Shown here: piece by piece, positions 12,488-18,563 of the stretch | How positions within the stretch are numbered: the first letter of the stretch is position 1 | How the letters are laid out: each line of letters starts with the position of its first letter | Assembly: GCA_910579485.1 (NCBI GenBank) | Contig: CAJTVO010000065.1 | Coordinates: 1-18,563, forward strand | DNA: 18,563 bases | Direction of reading: 5' to 3' | From: an uncultured Oscillospiraceae bacterium | GTDB taxonomy: Bacteria; Bacillota; Clostridia; Oscillospirales; Oscillospiraceae | Program-made: the position numbers and the translations under genes | The notes under the pieces: model-generated | Seen by the model: the letters and a program-made list of their open reading frames with translations, nothing else | Told to the model about the DNA's origin: nothing | Database searches by the model: none

Positions 12488-12508
12488 ATGATGTCGGTTT
12501 CTTCTGAC

Positions 12509-12589
12509 GGAAATCAATTTTGAGAAAATGAAGCCGTGTTTGCAGGGCGTGACGGCCCGGCGCGCCCTACGGATGCAAAATTGATTTCC
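12509..12589 (+). repeat. Palindromic interspersed repeat, copy B
   Basis: It is bounded by perfect 14-base inverted arms, GGAAATCAATTTTG (12509-12522) and CAAAATTGATTTCC (12576-12589), and matches copy A at 12013-12084. The shape, a small palindromic unit without a reading frame, fits a MITE- or REP-like element. Confidence 0.65.
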
Positions 12590-12609
12590 CGGCAGGAGAA
12601 CGCATCCTA

Positions 12610-12638
12610 TTGCTGAACGGCCGCGTTTGTGCTATAAT
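12610..12638 (+). promoter_or_regulatory. Promoter of the dusB-sigma operon
   Basis: TTGCTG (12610-12615), 17 bases, TATAAT (12633-12638), with an extended TG-c before the -10 box. A leader of about 30 bases precedes the dusB start. Confidence 0.75.
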
Positions 12639-12674
12639 GCATCCAATTAAGCCTAAGCAAAAAGGAGAGACCCC

Positions 12675-13649
12675 ATGGAGATCGGCGGAGTAAAAATCAA
12701 CTCCCGGCTGGCCCTGGCCCCCATGGCGGGGGTGACCGACGCCGCCTTCCGGCAGATATGTTCCGAGCTGGGGGCGGGCCTTACCTATACGGAGCTGGTC
12801 AGCGCCAAGGCCCTGTGCTATCAGGATAAAAAAAGCCGTCAGCTGCTGCGCCCCTTCCCGGGGGAGCATCCCTTTGCCGCCCAGATATTCGGCAGTGACA
12901 TCCCCTGCATGGCGGAGGCCGCCCAGATCGCCATCGAGGCCAGCGGGGCGGACCTGCTGGACATCAACATGGGCTGTCCCGTGGGCAAGGTGGTCTCCTC
13001 CGGGGACGGCGCGGCCCTGATGAAGGACCCGGAGAAGGCCGCCCGGCTGGCGGAGGCGGTGGTGAAGTCCTCCCCCGTCCCCGTGACGGTGAAGATGCGC
13101 CGGGGCTGGGACAAGGGCAGTATCAACGCCGTCCCCCTGGCGAAGATGCTGGAGGAAGCGGGCGTGTCCGCCATCGCCGTCCACGGCCGCACGCGGGTAC
13201 AGATGTACGGCGGCACGGCGGATTGGACCACCATCCGGGAGGTCAAGGAGGCGGTGTCCATCCCGGTCATCGCCAACGGGGACGTGTTTTCCGGCGAGGA
13301 CGCGGTGCGCATTTTGAAGCAGACCGGCGCGGACATGGCCATGATCGGCCGGGGGAGCTTCGGAAACCCCTGGATCTTCCAGGAGGCCCGGGCCGCCCTG
13401 GCCGGGGAGCCCATCCCCCAGAGGCCGCCGCTGGCCCAGAGGTGCGACCTCGCCGTGCGCCAGATCCGGCTGGCGTCGGAGTACAACTGCGAGAAGATCG
13501 CCGTCCTCACCGCCCGGCGGCACTACGCCTGGTATCTCAAGGGCGTGCCCCACGCCTCCTTCTACAAGGAGCAGATCGTCCGCATGGAGACGCTGGAGGA
13601 CGTGTACCGGGTGACGAAAGGGATTAAGAGGGACCTCTATGATGGTTGA
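12675..13649 (+). CDS. dusB: tRNA-dihydrouridine synthase
   Basis: The 324-residue protein is a full-length Dus enzyme, which uses FMN and NADPH to reduce uridines in the tRNA D-loop. The TIM-barrel start RLALAPMAGVTDAAFRQIC holds the FMN-binding region, INMGCPVGKV has the catalytic Cys101, VTVKMRRGW and AIAVHGRTR hold phosphate- and substrate-binding residues, and IANGDVFSGEDA with MIGRGSFGNPWIF close the FMN site. The C-terminal helical domain (RRHYAWYLKGV) is that of the DusB/NifR3 branch. ATG at 12675 follows AAAGGAG. It shares a transcript with an ECF sigma factor gene, overlapping by 11 bases, an unusual partner that couples a housekeeping enzyme with stress signalling. Confidence 0.95.
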   Translation: MEIGGVKINSRLALAPMAGVTDAAFRQICSELGAGLTYTELVSAKALCYQDKKSRQLLRPFPGEHPFAAQIFGSDIPCMAEAAQIAIEASGADLLDINMGCPVGKVVSSGDGAALMKDPEKAARLAEAVVKSSPVPVTVKMRRGWDKGSINAVPLAKMLEEAGVSAIAVHGRTRVQMYGGTADWTTIREVKEAVSIPVIANGDVFSGEDAVRILKQTGADMAMIGRGSFGNPWIFQEARAALAGEPIPQRPPLAQRCDLAVRQIRLASEYNCEKIAVLTARRHYAWYLKGVPHASFYKEQIVRMETLEDVYRVTKGIKRDLYDG

Positions 13650-14247
13650 CGAACTGGTGCGGGCCGCCGCCGGGGGAGACGAGGACGCCTTCGCCCAGCT
13701 GGTGGCGCTCCACGAGAAAAAGGTATACAATCTGGCCCTGCGGATGTGCGGCGATCCGGAGGACGCCTGGGACGCCGCCCAGGAGGCGTTCCTCTCCGCC
13801 TGGCGGGGCCTGCCCTCCTTTCGGGGGGAGGCGGGCTTTTCCACCTGGCTCTACCGCCTGACCAGCAACGCGGCCATCGACCTGCTGCGCCGGAACAGGC
13901 GCCAGCGGGGGGAAGCCAGCCTGGACGATGAAAACCTGGGTATCGACGCCGTGGACCGGGCCCCCTCCCCCCAGGAGCAGGCCGAGGCCGCGGAGCTGCG
14001 CGGCGCGGTGACGGCGGGGCTGTTCCGCCTCTCGGACGCCCACCGGCAGGCCCTGGTCCTCCGGGAGGTGCAGGGCCTGAGCTACGAGGAGATCGCGGCG
14101 GCGCTGGCGGTGGATATGGGGACGGTGAAGTCCCGGATCTCCCGCGCCAGGAGCGCCCTGCGAAAAATTTTGCAGGAAAGCGGGAACCTATCCGGCTATC
14201 TGCCGTCTAAACCAACAGAATTTGCGGAGAAAGGAGGCGGCCGGTGA
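13639..14247 (+). CDS. ECF-type RNA polymerase sigma factor
   Basis: The 202-residue protein has the two domains of a SigW-like extracytoplasmic-function sigma factor. Region 2 (about 10-85) includes NLALRMCGDPEDAWDAAQEA and FSTWLYRLTSNAAIDLLRR; region 4 (about 125-180) includes LSDAHRQALVLREVQGLSYE and VDMGTVKSRISRARSAL, which binds the -35 box. The start overlaps the end of dusB (ATGATGGTTGA); ATG at 13642 is equally possible. The next gene encodes a zinc-finger anti-sigma factor that begins on the stop codon here, the usual pairing. It directs polymerase to genes needed on envelope signals; no matching -35 AAC box was found ahead of this operon, so autoregulation is not evident. Confidence 0.93.
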   Translation: MMVDELVRAAAGGDEDAFAQLVALHEKKVYNLALRMCGDPEDAWDAAQEAFLSAWRGLPSFRGEAGFSTWLYRLTSNAAIDLLRRNRRQRGEASLDDENLGIDAVDRAPSPQEQAEAAELRGAVTAGLFRLSDAHRQALVLREVQGLSYEEIAAALAVDMGTVKSRISRARSALRKILQESGNLSGYLPSKPTEFAEKGGGR

Positions 14248-15074
14248 TGGAGCCCTGTGAGAAATACGAACCATGGATCAGCGCCTTCCTGGACGGGGAG
14301 CTGTCAGGGAAAGACCGGGCGGAGCTGATGGAACACATGGCCGCCTGCCCGTCCTGCCAGCGGTACTTTGACGATCTGGTAGCCATCCACGACGCCCTGG
14401 ATCAGGAGGAAGCACCCGTGCCGGAGGGCTTTGCGGAACAGCTCATGGCCCGGGTAGGGGAGACGGAGCAGGAGAAGCCCCGAAAAGTGATCAAGGTGTC
14501 CCATTGGCGGCAGTGGACGGCCATGGCCGCCTGCTGCGCCCTGGCGCTGCTGGGACTGTGGAGTTTCCGGAACGCACAGGGGAACCAGAAGGCCGCTCAG
14601 GACGCTGTAGCCGCCTGTGTGCCCTATGCGGCACCAGACGGTGCCGGTATCCCGGAGGCGCTGAACGGCGGCGAGGCCGGGACCGTTCCCGAAGAGTCCC
14701 CCAAGCTGCGCATGGCCAGCGATGAACCCCCACCCCAGCCGGAACCGCAGGAAGCCAAGCTGGAGGATGAAGCGCTGTCTATCGCCCCCGCCGCCGCGCC
14801 TCCCGCCGGGGATGCGGAGATGTGCATGGAACACGACAATGGCGCGGCGGTATATGAGCGTGATGAAGCGGGCGCGCTTTCTCAGGGAACCCTCTCCGCC
14901 GGAGGCGAGGCCGCCCGGCGCTGGGTGGAGGACGAACTGGGCCTGGACTGGGAGAGCGGACGTCTATACCAGCTGACCGAAGAGGAGTACGCCGGACTGC
15001 TGGCGGCCCTCGCGGAGGCGGAGGAGGATTTCCGTCAGGAGCCCGGAGAGGGCTTCTGGCTGCTGGCTGAATAA
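14247..15074 (+). CDS. Zinc-finger anti-sigma factor (membrane-anchored)
   Basis: The 275-residue protein starts with a zf-HC2 anti-sigma domain: residues 5-50 with the HMAACPSC motif (H-x3-C-x2-C), which holds the sigma factor inactive in many ECF pairs. One membrane segment at about 90-105 (MAACCALALLGLW) follows, then an outer part of about 165 residues that is rich in Glu, Pro and Ala (QPEPQEAKLEDEAL) and ends in a folded-looking acidic helix region. The ATG at 14247 overlaps the sigma stop by one base (TGATG) and follows AAAGGAGG. The outer part presumably senses or transmits an envelope signal through regulated proteolysis; no known sensor domain is seen. Confidence 0.9.
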   Translation: MEPCEKYEPWISAFLDGELSGKDRAELMEHMAACPSCQRYFDDLVAIHDALDQEEAPVPEGFAEQLMARVGETEQEKPRKVIKVSHWRQWTAMAACCALALLGLWSFRNAQGNQKAAQDAVAACVPYAAPDGAGIPEALNGGEAGTVPEESPKLRMASDEPPPQPEPQEAKLEDEALSIAPAAAPPAGDAEMCMEHDNGAAVYERDEAGALSQGTLSAGGEAARRWVEDELGLDWESGRLYQLTEEEYAGLLAALAEAEEDFRQEPGEGFWLLAE

Positions 15075-15114
15075 GCCGGAGATCAAAATTAAATCAAACA
15101 GACGGAGGATGCGA

Positions 15115-16209
15115 ATGATGAGCAAGACCTGGTTCAAAAAACTGGCAGAACGGCTATTTCTGCCGATGCTGTGCGTGGTGCTGCTGCTGACGCCCCTGAT
15201 CGGGTGCGCCCAGGCGGCGGATACCGTGACGGCACGGCTGCGCCCGGATTACACCATCATCATCGATGGAGCGGAGCGGGATTTTTACAACGCGGCCGGA
15301 CAGCAGGTGCATCCCGTCGCCTATGACGGCACCACCTATCTCCCCGTTCGGGCCATCGGCGAGCTGATGGGCAGGAACGTGGACTGGAACGAGAGCACCA
15401 AGACAGTCGCCCTGAGCGGCGCCCGCACCGCCGCCTCTGTTCCCGGTACGGCGGATACCGCTTCCAAGGCGCAGGATGTTTCCGTAGAGGTACGCAGCGA
15501 TTTTACCGTGACCGTGGACGGGAGCAAACGGACCTTCACCGACGCCAACGGCAAGACGGTCTATCCCCTGCTCTACAATGGTTCCACCTATCTCCCCGTC
15601 CGGGCCATCGGCGAGCTGATGGGCAAGACCGTGGCCTGGGACGCAGCCACCAACACCGTCACCCTGTCGGGCAGCACCGTCACCGACGCGGATTCCTTCT
15701 CCGGACAGACGCCGGTTCCCGGCGATACCACGACGCCCGCCGGTCCCACCGGCGGCGCGCGGCCTATTCTCACCGTGGAGGAGGCCAAGGCCAAGGCTCT
15801 GGAGAACGCCGGGCTTACTGCCAGTCAGGTCACCTTCACTGAGGCGAAGCTGGAAAGGGATGACGGACGGGAGATCTACGACATCGAGTTCTATACCGCC
15901 GATTATAAGGAGTACGACTACGAGATCGACGCCAGGACCGGCGCGGTGCTGGAGATGGACTACGACGCCGAGTCCTTCACGCCTCCCGCCTCCTCCGGGA
16001 CTATTACCATGGAAAAGGCCAAGGAGATCGCCCTGGCCAAGGTCCCCGGCGCGAAGGAGGAGAATATCGTCAAGCTGGAGCTGGACCGGAATGATGGCCG
16101 TCCGGTTTATGAGATCGAGATCATCTACAACGCCATGGAGTATGAGATGGAGATCAGCGCGGCGGACGGAACGATTTTGGAGTTTGAATCGGAATCTATT
16201 TACGACTGA
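15115..16209 (+). CDS. Secreted protein with two CuAO-N-like and two PepSY-like domains
   Basis: The 364-residue product has a signal peptide (residues 1-36, cleavage after AQA). Residues about 40-102 and 124-187 are two copper-amine-oxidase N-terminal-like repeats, each ending in TYLPVRAIGELMG plus a VxW(D/N) turn; despite the name these are substrate-holding or wall-associated modules in Firmicutes. After a Thr/Pro linker, residues about 217-285 and 295-362 are two PepSY-like domains (EAKAKALENAG and EKAKEIALAKVPG helices, each followed by a YDIEF or YEIEI strand and a GAVLEMD turn), often inhibitors of proteases. Start 15115 is chosen over 15109 because GGAGG lies at 15104-15108. It follows the anti-sigma gene in the same operon and ends in a strong terminator, so it is a likely partner or target of the sigma system. 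Confidence 0.88.
   Translation: MMSKTWFKKLAERLFLPMLCVVLLLTPLIGCAQAADTVTARLRPDYTIIIDGAERDFYNAAGQQVHPVAYDGTTYLPVRAIGELMGRNVDWNESTKTVALSGARTAASVPGTADTASKAQDVSVEVRSDFTVTVDGSKRTFTDANGKTVYPLLYNGSTYLPVRAIGELMGKTVAWDAATNTVTLSGSTVTDADSFSGQTPVPGDTTTPAGPTGGARPILTVEEAKAKALENAGLTASQVTFTEAKLERDDGREIYDIEFYTADYKEYDYEIDARTGAVLEMDYDAESFTPPASSGTITMEKAKEIALAKVPGAKEENIVKLELDRNDGRPVYEIEIIYNAMEYEMEISAADGTILEFESESIYD
15334..15638 (+). repeat. Duplicated CuAO-N coding block
   Basis: About 50 bases from 15334 and from 15586, exactly 252 bases (84 codons) apart, are nearly identical (TATCTCCCCGT, CGGGCCATCGGCGAGCTGAT). The DNA-level identity points to a recent duplication or gene conversion between the two domains. 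Confidence 0.7.
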
Positions 16210-16219
16210 AAACGGCAAG

Positions 16220-16257
16220 CGCCGGACGGGAAAATCCTCCCGTCCGGCGTTATTTTT
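16220..16257. terminator. Terminator between converging operons
   Basis: CGCCGGACGGGA and TCCCGTCCGGCG form a perfect 12-bp stem followed by TTATTTTTTAT on the plus strand. It ends the dusB-sigma operon and lies directly after the minus-strand lipoprotein gene; on the minus strand the following T tract (GCCGTTTT) is weaker but may still serve. Confidence 0.85.
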
Positions 16258-17216
16258 TATGTTTGGGAAGGCGGCTGGTGGGCGTAGATGTTGAGATAGG
16301 CCATGCTCCCCAGACCTTCCTCGTCCAGGAGGACGTACTCGTGGGAGACTGGGTCCTCCCCCTCGGGGGGATCATAAACGGTGCGCTTCGTGCTGTCGGA
16401 GGTGAACTCCTCTACCAGGACCCAGGCGGTCTCCGGCAGGCAGCAGAGCTCCGGGCGGTCGTTCTGCAGATTCAGATCGTCGGACTGGAGGATGGCGTTG
16501 TTCTCGTCGAACTGGGTCGCCACCAGCTTCTCCAGCCGGGGAACGGTCTTGATAGCTACCGCTATTGAGACCGTCTCCTCCTGGACGGTCTTGCCGTCCT
16601 GACTGGTCTTCCGGGTCTCCGTCTGGGTCTTGGACATGGCGCCGTTGACGGAATCCCCGTAGCCGTTGAGGTAGATCCGGCCCTCCTGGGTCTGATATAC
16701 GTTATAGAAGGTCCAGACGATCCCGCTGGTCAGATCGTCCCAGTCCGTGACGCCAGGAGGCGGGCCGAAATAGACCGTTCCGCTGGCGGTTTCAGAGACG
16801 CCCTCGTCTGTATATTTGTACTGCGGCCCTTCTTCCCCAGGGCCCATGTTGGAAACGATGCCCACGGCGTAGTTCCGGCCTTTATGGTCTGGTTCTCCGA
16901 CGCCATACTCCCGATAGACGAACAGGCTGTATCCCTTCTCCAGACCGGGGAAGATGTAATTGCCCGCCTCGTCCTCCACGGCGAACAGAACCTCCTGAGG
17001 GAAGGCCAGGGTCCCGAACTGGTCCGTTTCCGCCTGGAAGGAGCCGTATTCCTCCAGATTCGGGTTGTTATAGAAATCTCTCTCGTACCCCTGGCTGGGC
17101 ACTACGTAAAAACCGACCCACCGGTCTTCCTGCCGCTCCTTCTCCGGCTGTGCCAGGGAGCATCCTGCCAGCAGCAGCACGGCCAGCGCCGCCGCCAGCC
17201 ATTTACTTCTATTCAT
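16257..17216 (-). CDS. Hypothetical lipoprotein
   Basis: The 319-residue product begins MNRSKWLAAALAVLLLAGCS, a classical lipoprotein signal with the lipobox LLAGC (lipid-bearing Cys19). The rest, about 300 residues, is hydrophilic and rich in acidic, aromatic and Thr residues, likely beta-rich (for example YSLFVYREYGVGEPDHKG and GIVWTFYNVYQTQEGRIYL). I recognise no domain. I start at ATG 17216 rather than further upstream, as only this gives an uninterrupted lipoprotein signal. The start overlaps the end of the small regulator gene (GATGAATAG), so it is co-translated with the regulator and the DUF2975-like membrane protein. It probably sits on the outer face of the membrane and serves that unit; this is inference. 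Confidence 0.8.
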   Translation of the reverse strand: MNRSKWLAAALAVLLLAGCSLAQPEKERQEDRWVGFYVVPSQGYERDFYNNPNLEEYGSFQAETDQFGTLAFPQEVLFAVEDEAGNYIFPGLEKGYSLFVYREYGVGEPDHKGRNYAVGIVSNMGPGEEGPQYKYTDEGVSETASGTVYFGPPPGVTDWDDLTSGIVWTFYNVYQTQEGRIYLNGYGDSVNGAMSKTQTETRKTSQDGKTVQEETVSIAVAIKTVPRLEKLVATQFDENNAILQSDDLNLQNDRPELCCLPETAWVLVEEFTSDSTKRTVYDPPEGEDPVSHEYVLLDEEGLGSMAYLNIYAHQPPSQT

Positions 17217-17433
17217 CCTCGTCCTCCAATCTTCCGTCAAAGCGCAGGATGTCCCCCACGCCGCAGTCCAGATAGTAGCATATCCTGTTGATGGTATGGA
17301 ACCGCACGCCGCTGGCCTTCCCGGAGCGCAGGATGGACAGATTCGCCTCGGTGATGCCGATCTTCACGCACAGCTCCTTGCCGGTCATGTTCCGGGCCTT
17401 CAGTACCTCGTCTAAATGTACGGTAATGGCCAT
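17209..17433 (-). CDS. Small Cro-type regulator (YozG-like)
   Basis: The 74-residue protein is a compact HTH_26-type Cro domain: MAITVHLDEVLKARNMTGKE, then KIGITEANLSILRSGKASGV as the recognition region and INRICYYLDCGVGDILRF. The acidic end EDEDE is polar. Proteins of this type are nearly always encoded next to a DUF2975 membrane protein, as YozG with YoaS in Bacillus subtilis, and here that partner ends nine bases upstream. The ATG at 17433 follows AGGGGGG, which overlaps the stop of the membrane-protein gene. It is the prime candidate for binding the TTATTGT/ACAATAA sites at the operon promoter. Confidence 0.93.
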   Translation of the reverse strand: MAITVHLDEVLKARNMTGKELCVKIGITEANLSILRSGKASGVRFHTINRICYYLDCGVGDILRFDGRLEDEDE

Positions 17434-17442
17434 GACGCCCCC

Positions 17443-18354
17443 CTATATGATGCTCTCATTGTCGTCGCTGACGGCCTTGGCCCGCCGGAAGTACCGGCAC
17501 AGCAGGTCCAACGCCGCCGCCAGCAGCACCGGGAACATGGGAAAGGACACGCTGAGGTCTCCGCGGCGCAGAAGGGGGAGAAACAGGAACTGGAACAGAT
17601 TTCCCCCGGCGTAGATCAGCACCGAGGCCCCGGCGATCCCGCGGCAGTCCCGGCGGAGCTTTTCCGCCAGGGGGACGGTCTCCTCGCCGAAGGGGTCCGC
17701 CTCGATGGTCCGGGCCAGCCGTCCCGCCAGGATCAGGGCTCCGCAGCCCAGGAGGGTGGGGATCAGATCGGCCGCCGCCAGCAGGACGATGGAGAAGTTG
17801 GTCCACTCCAGGGAGACCCCCGGCATGGTGTTGGTCTCCGCCACATTTTTGATTTTTTCCAGCGCCCCGGCCCCCGTGGTCCATGCGGCCAGCCAGCCGA
17901 AGAGGGCTGCTGAGAAGCACAGCAGACGCTCCAGCGTCTTCCCGGGGGAGACGCTCTGCTCGATGTGCTTCAAGCTCCGCAGGACCGCCCAGGCCAGCAG
18001 CGTGGAGGATACGCTCCCCACCGCCGCCAGGGCAATAAATTTTCCACCATCGATGCCGGGGACGTTGGAGACCAGGGAAGGGTTGACCAGCAGGTACAGT
18101 CCGGCGAAGGTCTCCGCTGCCGCCAGCGGCAGAAGCCAGTCCCATTGGCATCTGGGACGCCACAGCAGTCCCAGTGCCGGAAGGGCCGACAGGGCCAGCA
18201 CGATGGCCCATGCGAGGATGTTGCCTGCGGCACCGGAGAGGGACAGCTCGCGGAGCCATTCCCCGAAGCGGGGGATGGTTTCGGCTGGCAGAAGGAACAG
18301 CGGGACCGTTAGGAACGCTGCCGCCGTTCCTACGGAGAAGGTTCGTTTATCCAT
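17443..18354 (-). CDS. DUF2975-like multi-pass membrane protein
   Basis: The 303-residue protein has seven or eight hydrophobic segments (for example 8-22, 45-65, 75-92, 105-122, 150-165, 185-212, 238-252 and 268-284). It is followed by a YozG-like regulator, and this pairing plus the EADPFGEETVPLAEKLRRD stretch (the usual NPF-like cytoplasmic loop with a nearby LR motif) identifies the DUF2975/YoaS kind. It is longer than the usual ~160-190 residues, apparently from extra N-terminal membrane segments, so assignment of the N-terminal half is uncertain. ATG at 18354 follows AAAGGAGG. It is the first gene of the three-gene operon with the promoter at 18401-18429. Function is unknown; sensing membrane state and passing it to the regulator is a guess. 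Confidence 0.75.
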   Translation of the reverse strand: MDKRTFSVGTAAAFLTVPLFLLPAETIPRFGEWLRELSLSGAAGNILAWAIVLALSALPALGLLWRPRCQWDWLLPLAAAETFAGLYLLVNPSLVSNVPGIDGGKFIALAAVGSVSSTLLAWAVLRSLKHIEQSVSPGKTLERLLCFSAALFGWLAAWTTGAGALEKIKNVAETNTMPGVSLEWTNFSIVLLAAADLIPTLLGCGALILAGRLARTIEADPFGEETVPLAEKLRRDCRGIAGASVLIYAGGNLFQFLFLPLLRRGDLSVSFPMFPVLLAAALDLLCRYFRRAKAVSDDNESII

Positions 18355-18372
18355 GGGGTGGCCTCCTTTTGG

Positions 18373-18432
18373 TTATTGTAAAACAATAATTTTCATATAT
18401 ACAATAACACAGGGATTATTGTTTGTCAATAA
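18373..18432. promoter_or_regulatory. Five-half-site operator array
   Basis: TTATTGT (18373-18379), ACAATAA (18383-18389), ACAATAA (18401-18407), TTATTGT (18416-18422) and TCAATAA (18426-18432) form nested dyads, for instance TTATTGT-aaa-ACAATAA. They cover the -35 box, the -10 box and the leader of the minus-strand promoter. The array would allow cooperative repression by a small Cro-type dimer such as the one at 17209-17433. Confidence 0.7.
18401..18429 (-). promoter_or_regulatory. Promoter of the DUF2975-regulator-lipoprotein operon
   Basis: On the minus strand TTGACA (18429-18424), 17 bases, TATTGT (18406-18401). The start lies about 45 bases before the ATG at 18354. Confidence 0.8.
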
Positions 18433-18438
18433 TTTTTT

Positions 18439-18563
18439 GCCGCCCTTCGGGCGGCAGGGGAGTTGTTTCTTTGCGCACCCCGGGGGCTACGCGCCCCCGG
18501 ACCCTGCGCCTACTTTTCGCACCCGCGAAAAGTAGGCAAAAGCGGGCTTAAACCTACGGTTTA
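18439..18563. repeat. Hairpin-rich interspersed-repeat-like stretch
   Basis: Four perfect stems follow each other: GCCGCCC-ttc-GGGCGGC (18439-18455), CCGGGGGC-tacgc-GCCCCCGG (about 18479-18500), a 13-bp stem GCCTACTTTTCGC/GCGAAAAGTAGGC (18508-18537), and TAAACC-tac-GGTTTA (18549-18563). No reading frame is supported. The third has the look of a common interspersed hairpin of gut Clostridia; this is from memory, not a search. Confidence 0.5.

Overview
The window looks like a chromosomal segment from a GC-rich, low-abundance-of-spacing gut Clostridium relative (Oscillospiraceae type, such as the Flavonifractor or Pseudoflavonifractor group). This is an inference from strong AGGAGG-type ribosome binding sites, consensus sigma-A promoters (TTGACA-17-TATAAT), CbxX-type AAA and DUF2975/Cro-type modules typical of Firmicutes, and GC-biased codons in the housekeeping genes. 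No rRNA, tRNA or CRISPR array was seen.

Positions 1-4650 are a graveyard of mobile DNA, more AT-rich than the rest. Two near-identical ends of an IS3-type element (241-337 and 2744-2840, same orientation) bracket a small regulator, a SLOG/DUF1273-type protein in divergent orientation with a twin operator, a small unknown gene and a broken type III methyltransferase (mod) gene. Beyond them lie a frameshifted IS5-type transposase, a broken RecA-like AAA ATPase of the RepA kind, a small glycine-rich hypothetical protein and another transposase tail.

Positions 4750-8800 hold a BlaI-type repressor, a very large M56 (BlaR1-like) membrane metallopeptidase with a 640-residue outer part but no recognisable penicillin-binding domain, and a secreted protein built of three exact 36-residue Cys/His repeats. 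They read as one operon with a BlaI-style inverted-repeat operator over the promoter and a strong terminator at the end; the logical reading is a surface-signal relay controlling a secreted, perhaps metal-binding, protein.

Positions 8807-9800 hold the tail of a solute-binding protein gene cut by a dead IS630-type element. On the minus strand, 9828-11670 encodes a CbxX-type AAA ATPase and an overlapping Cro-type regulator. Between 12000 and 12600 there is no conventional gene but a striking arrangement: two facing consensus promoters, a hydrophobic 28-codon peptide frame with an ideal ribosome binding site and a nonsense codon 2, three strong leader hairpins and a convergent short RNA, all bracketed by two copies of a palindromic repeat. 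It resembles a type I toxin-antitoxin locus, possibly inactivated, and is the most novel-looking item here.

Positions 12675-16209 form a plus-strand operon: dusB (tRNA dihydrouridine synthase), an ECF sigma factor, its zinc-finger anti-sigma factor and a secreted protein with two copper-amine-oxidase-N-like and two PepSY-like domains. Facing it on the minus strand, 16257-18354 is a three-gene operon: DUF2975-like membrane protein, small Cro-type regulator (YoaS/YozG-like pair) and a lipoprotein, driven by a promoter covered with five TTATTGT/ACAATAA half-sites. The right end carries several hairpins of an apparent interspersed repeat.
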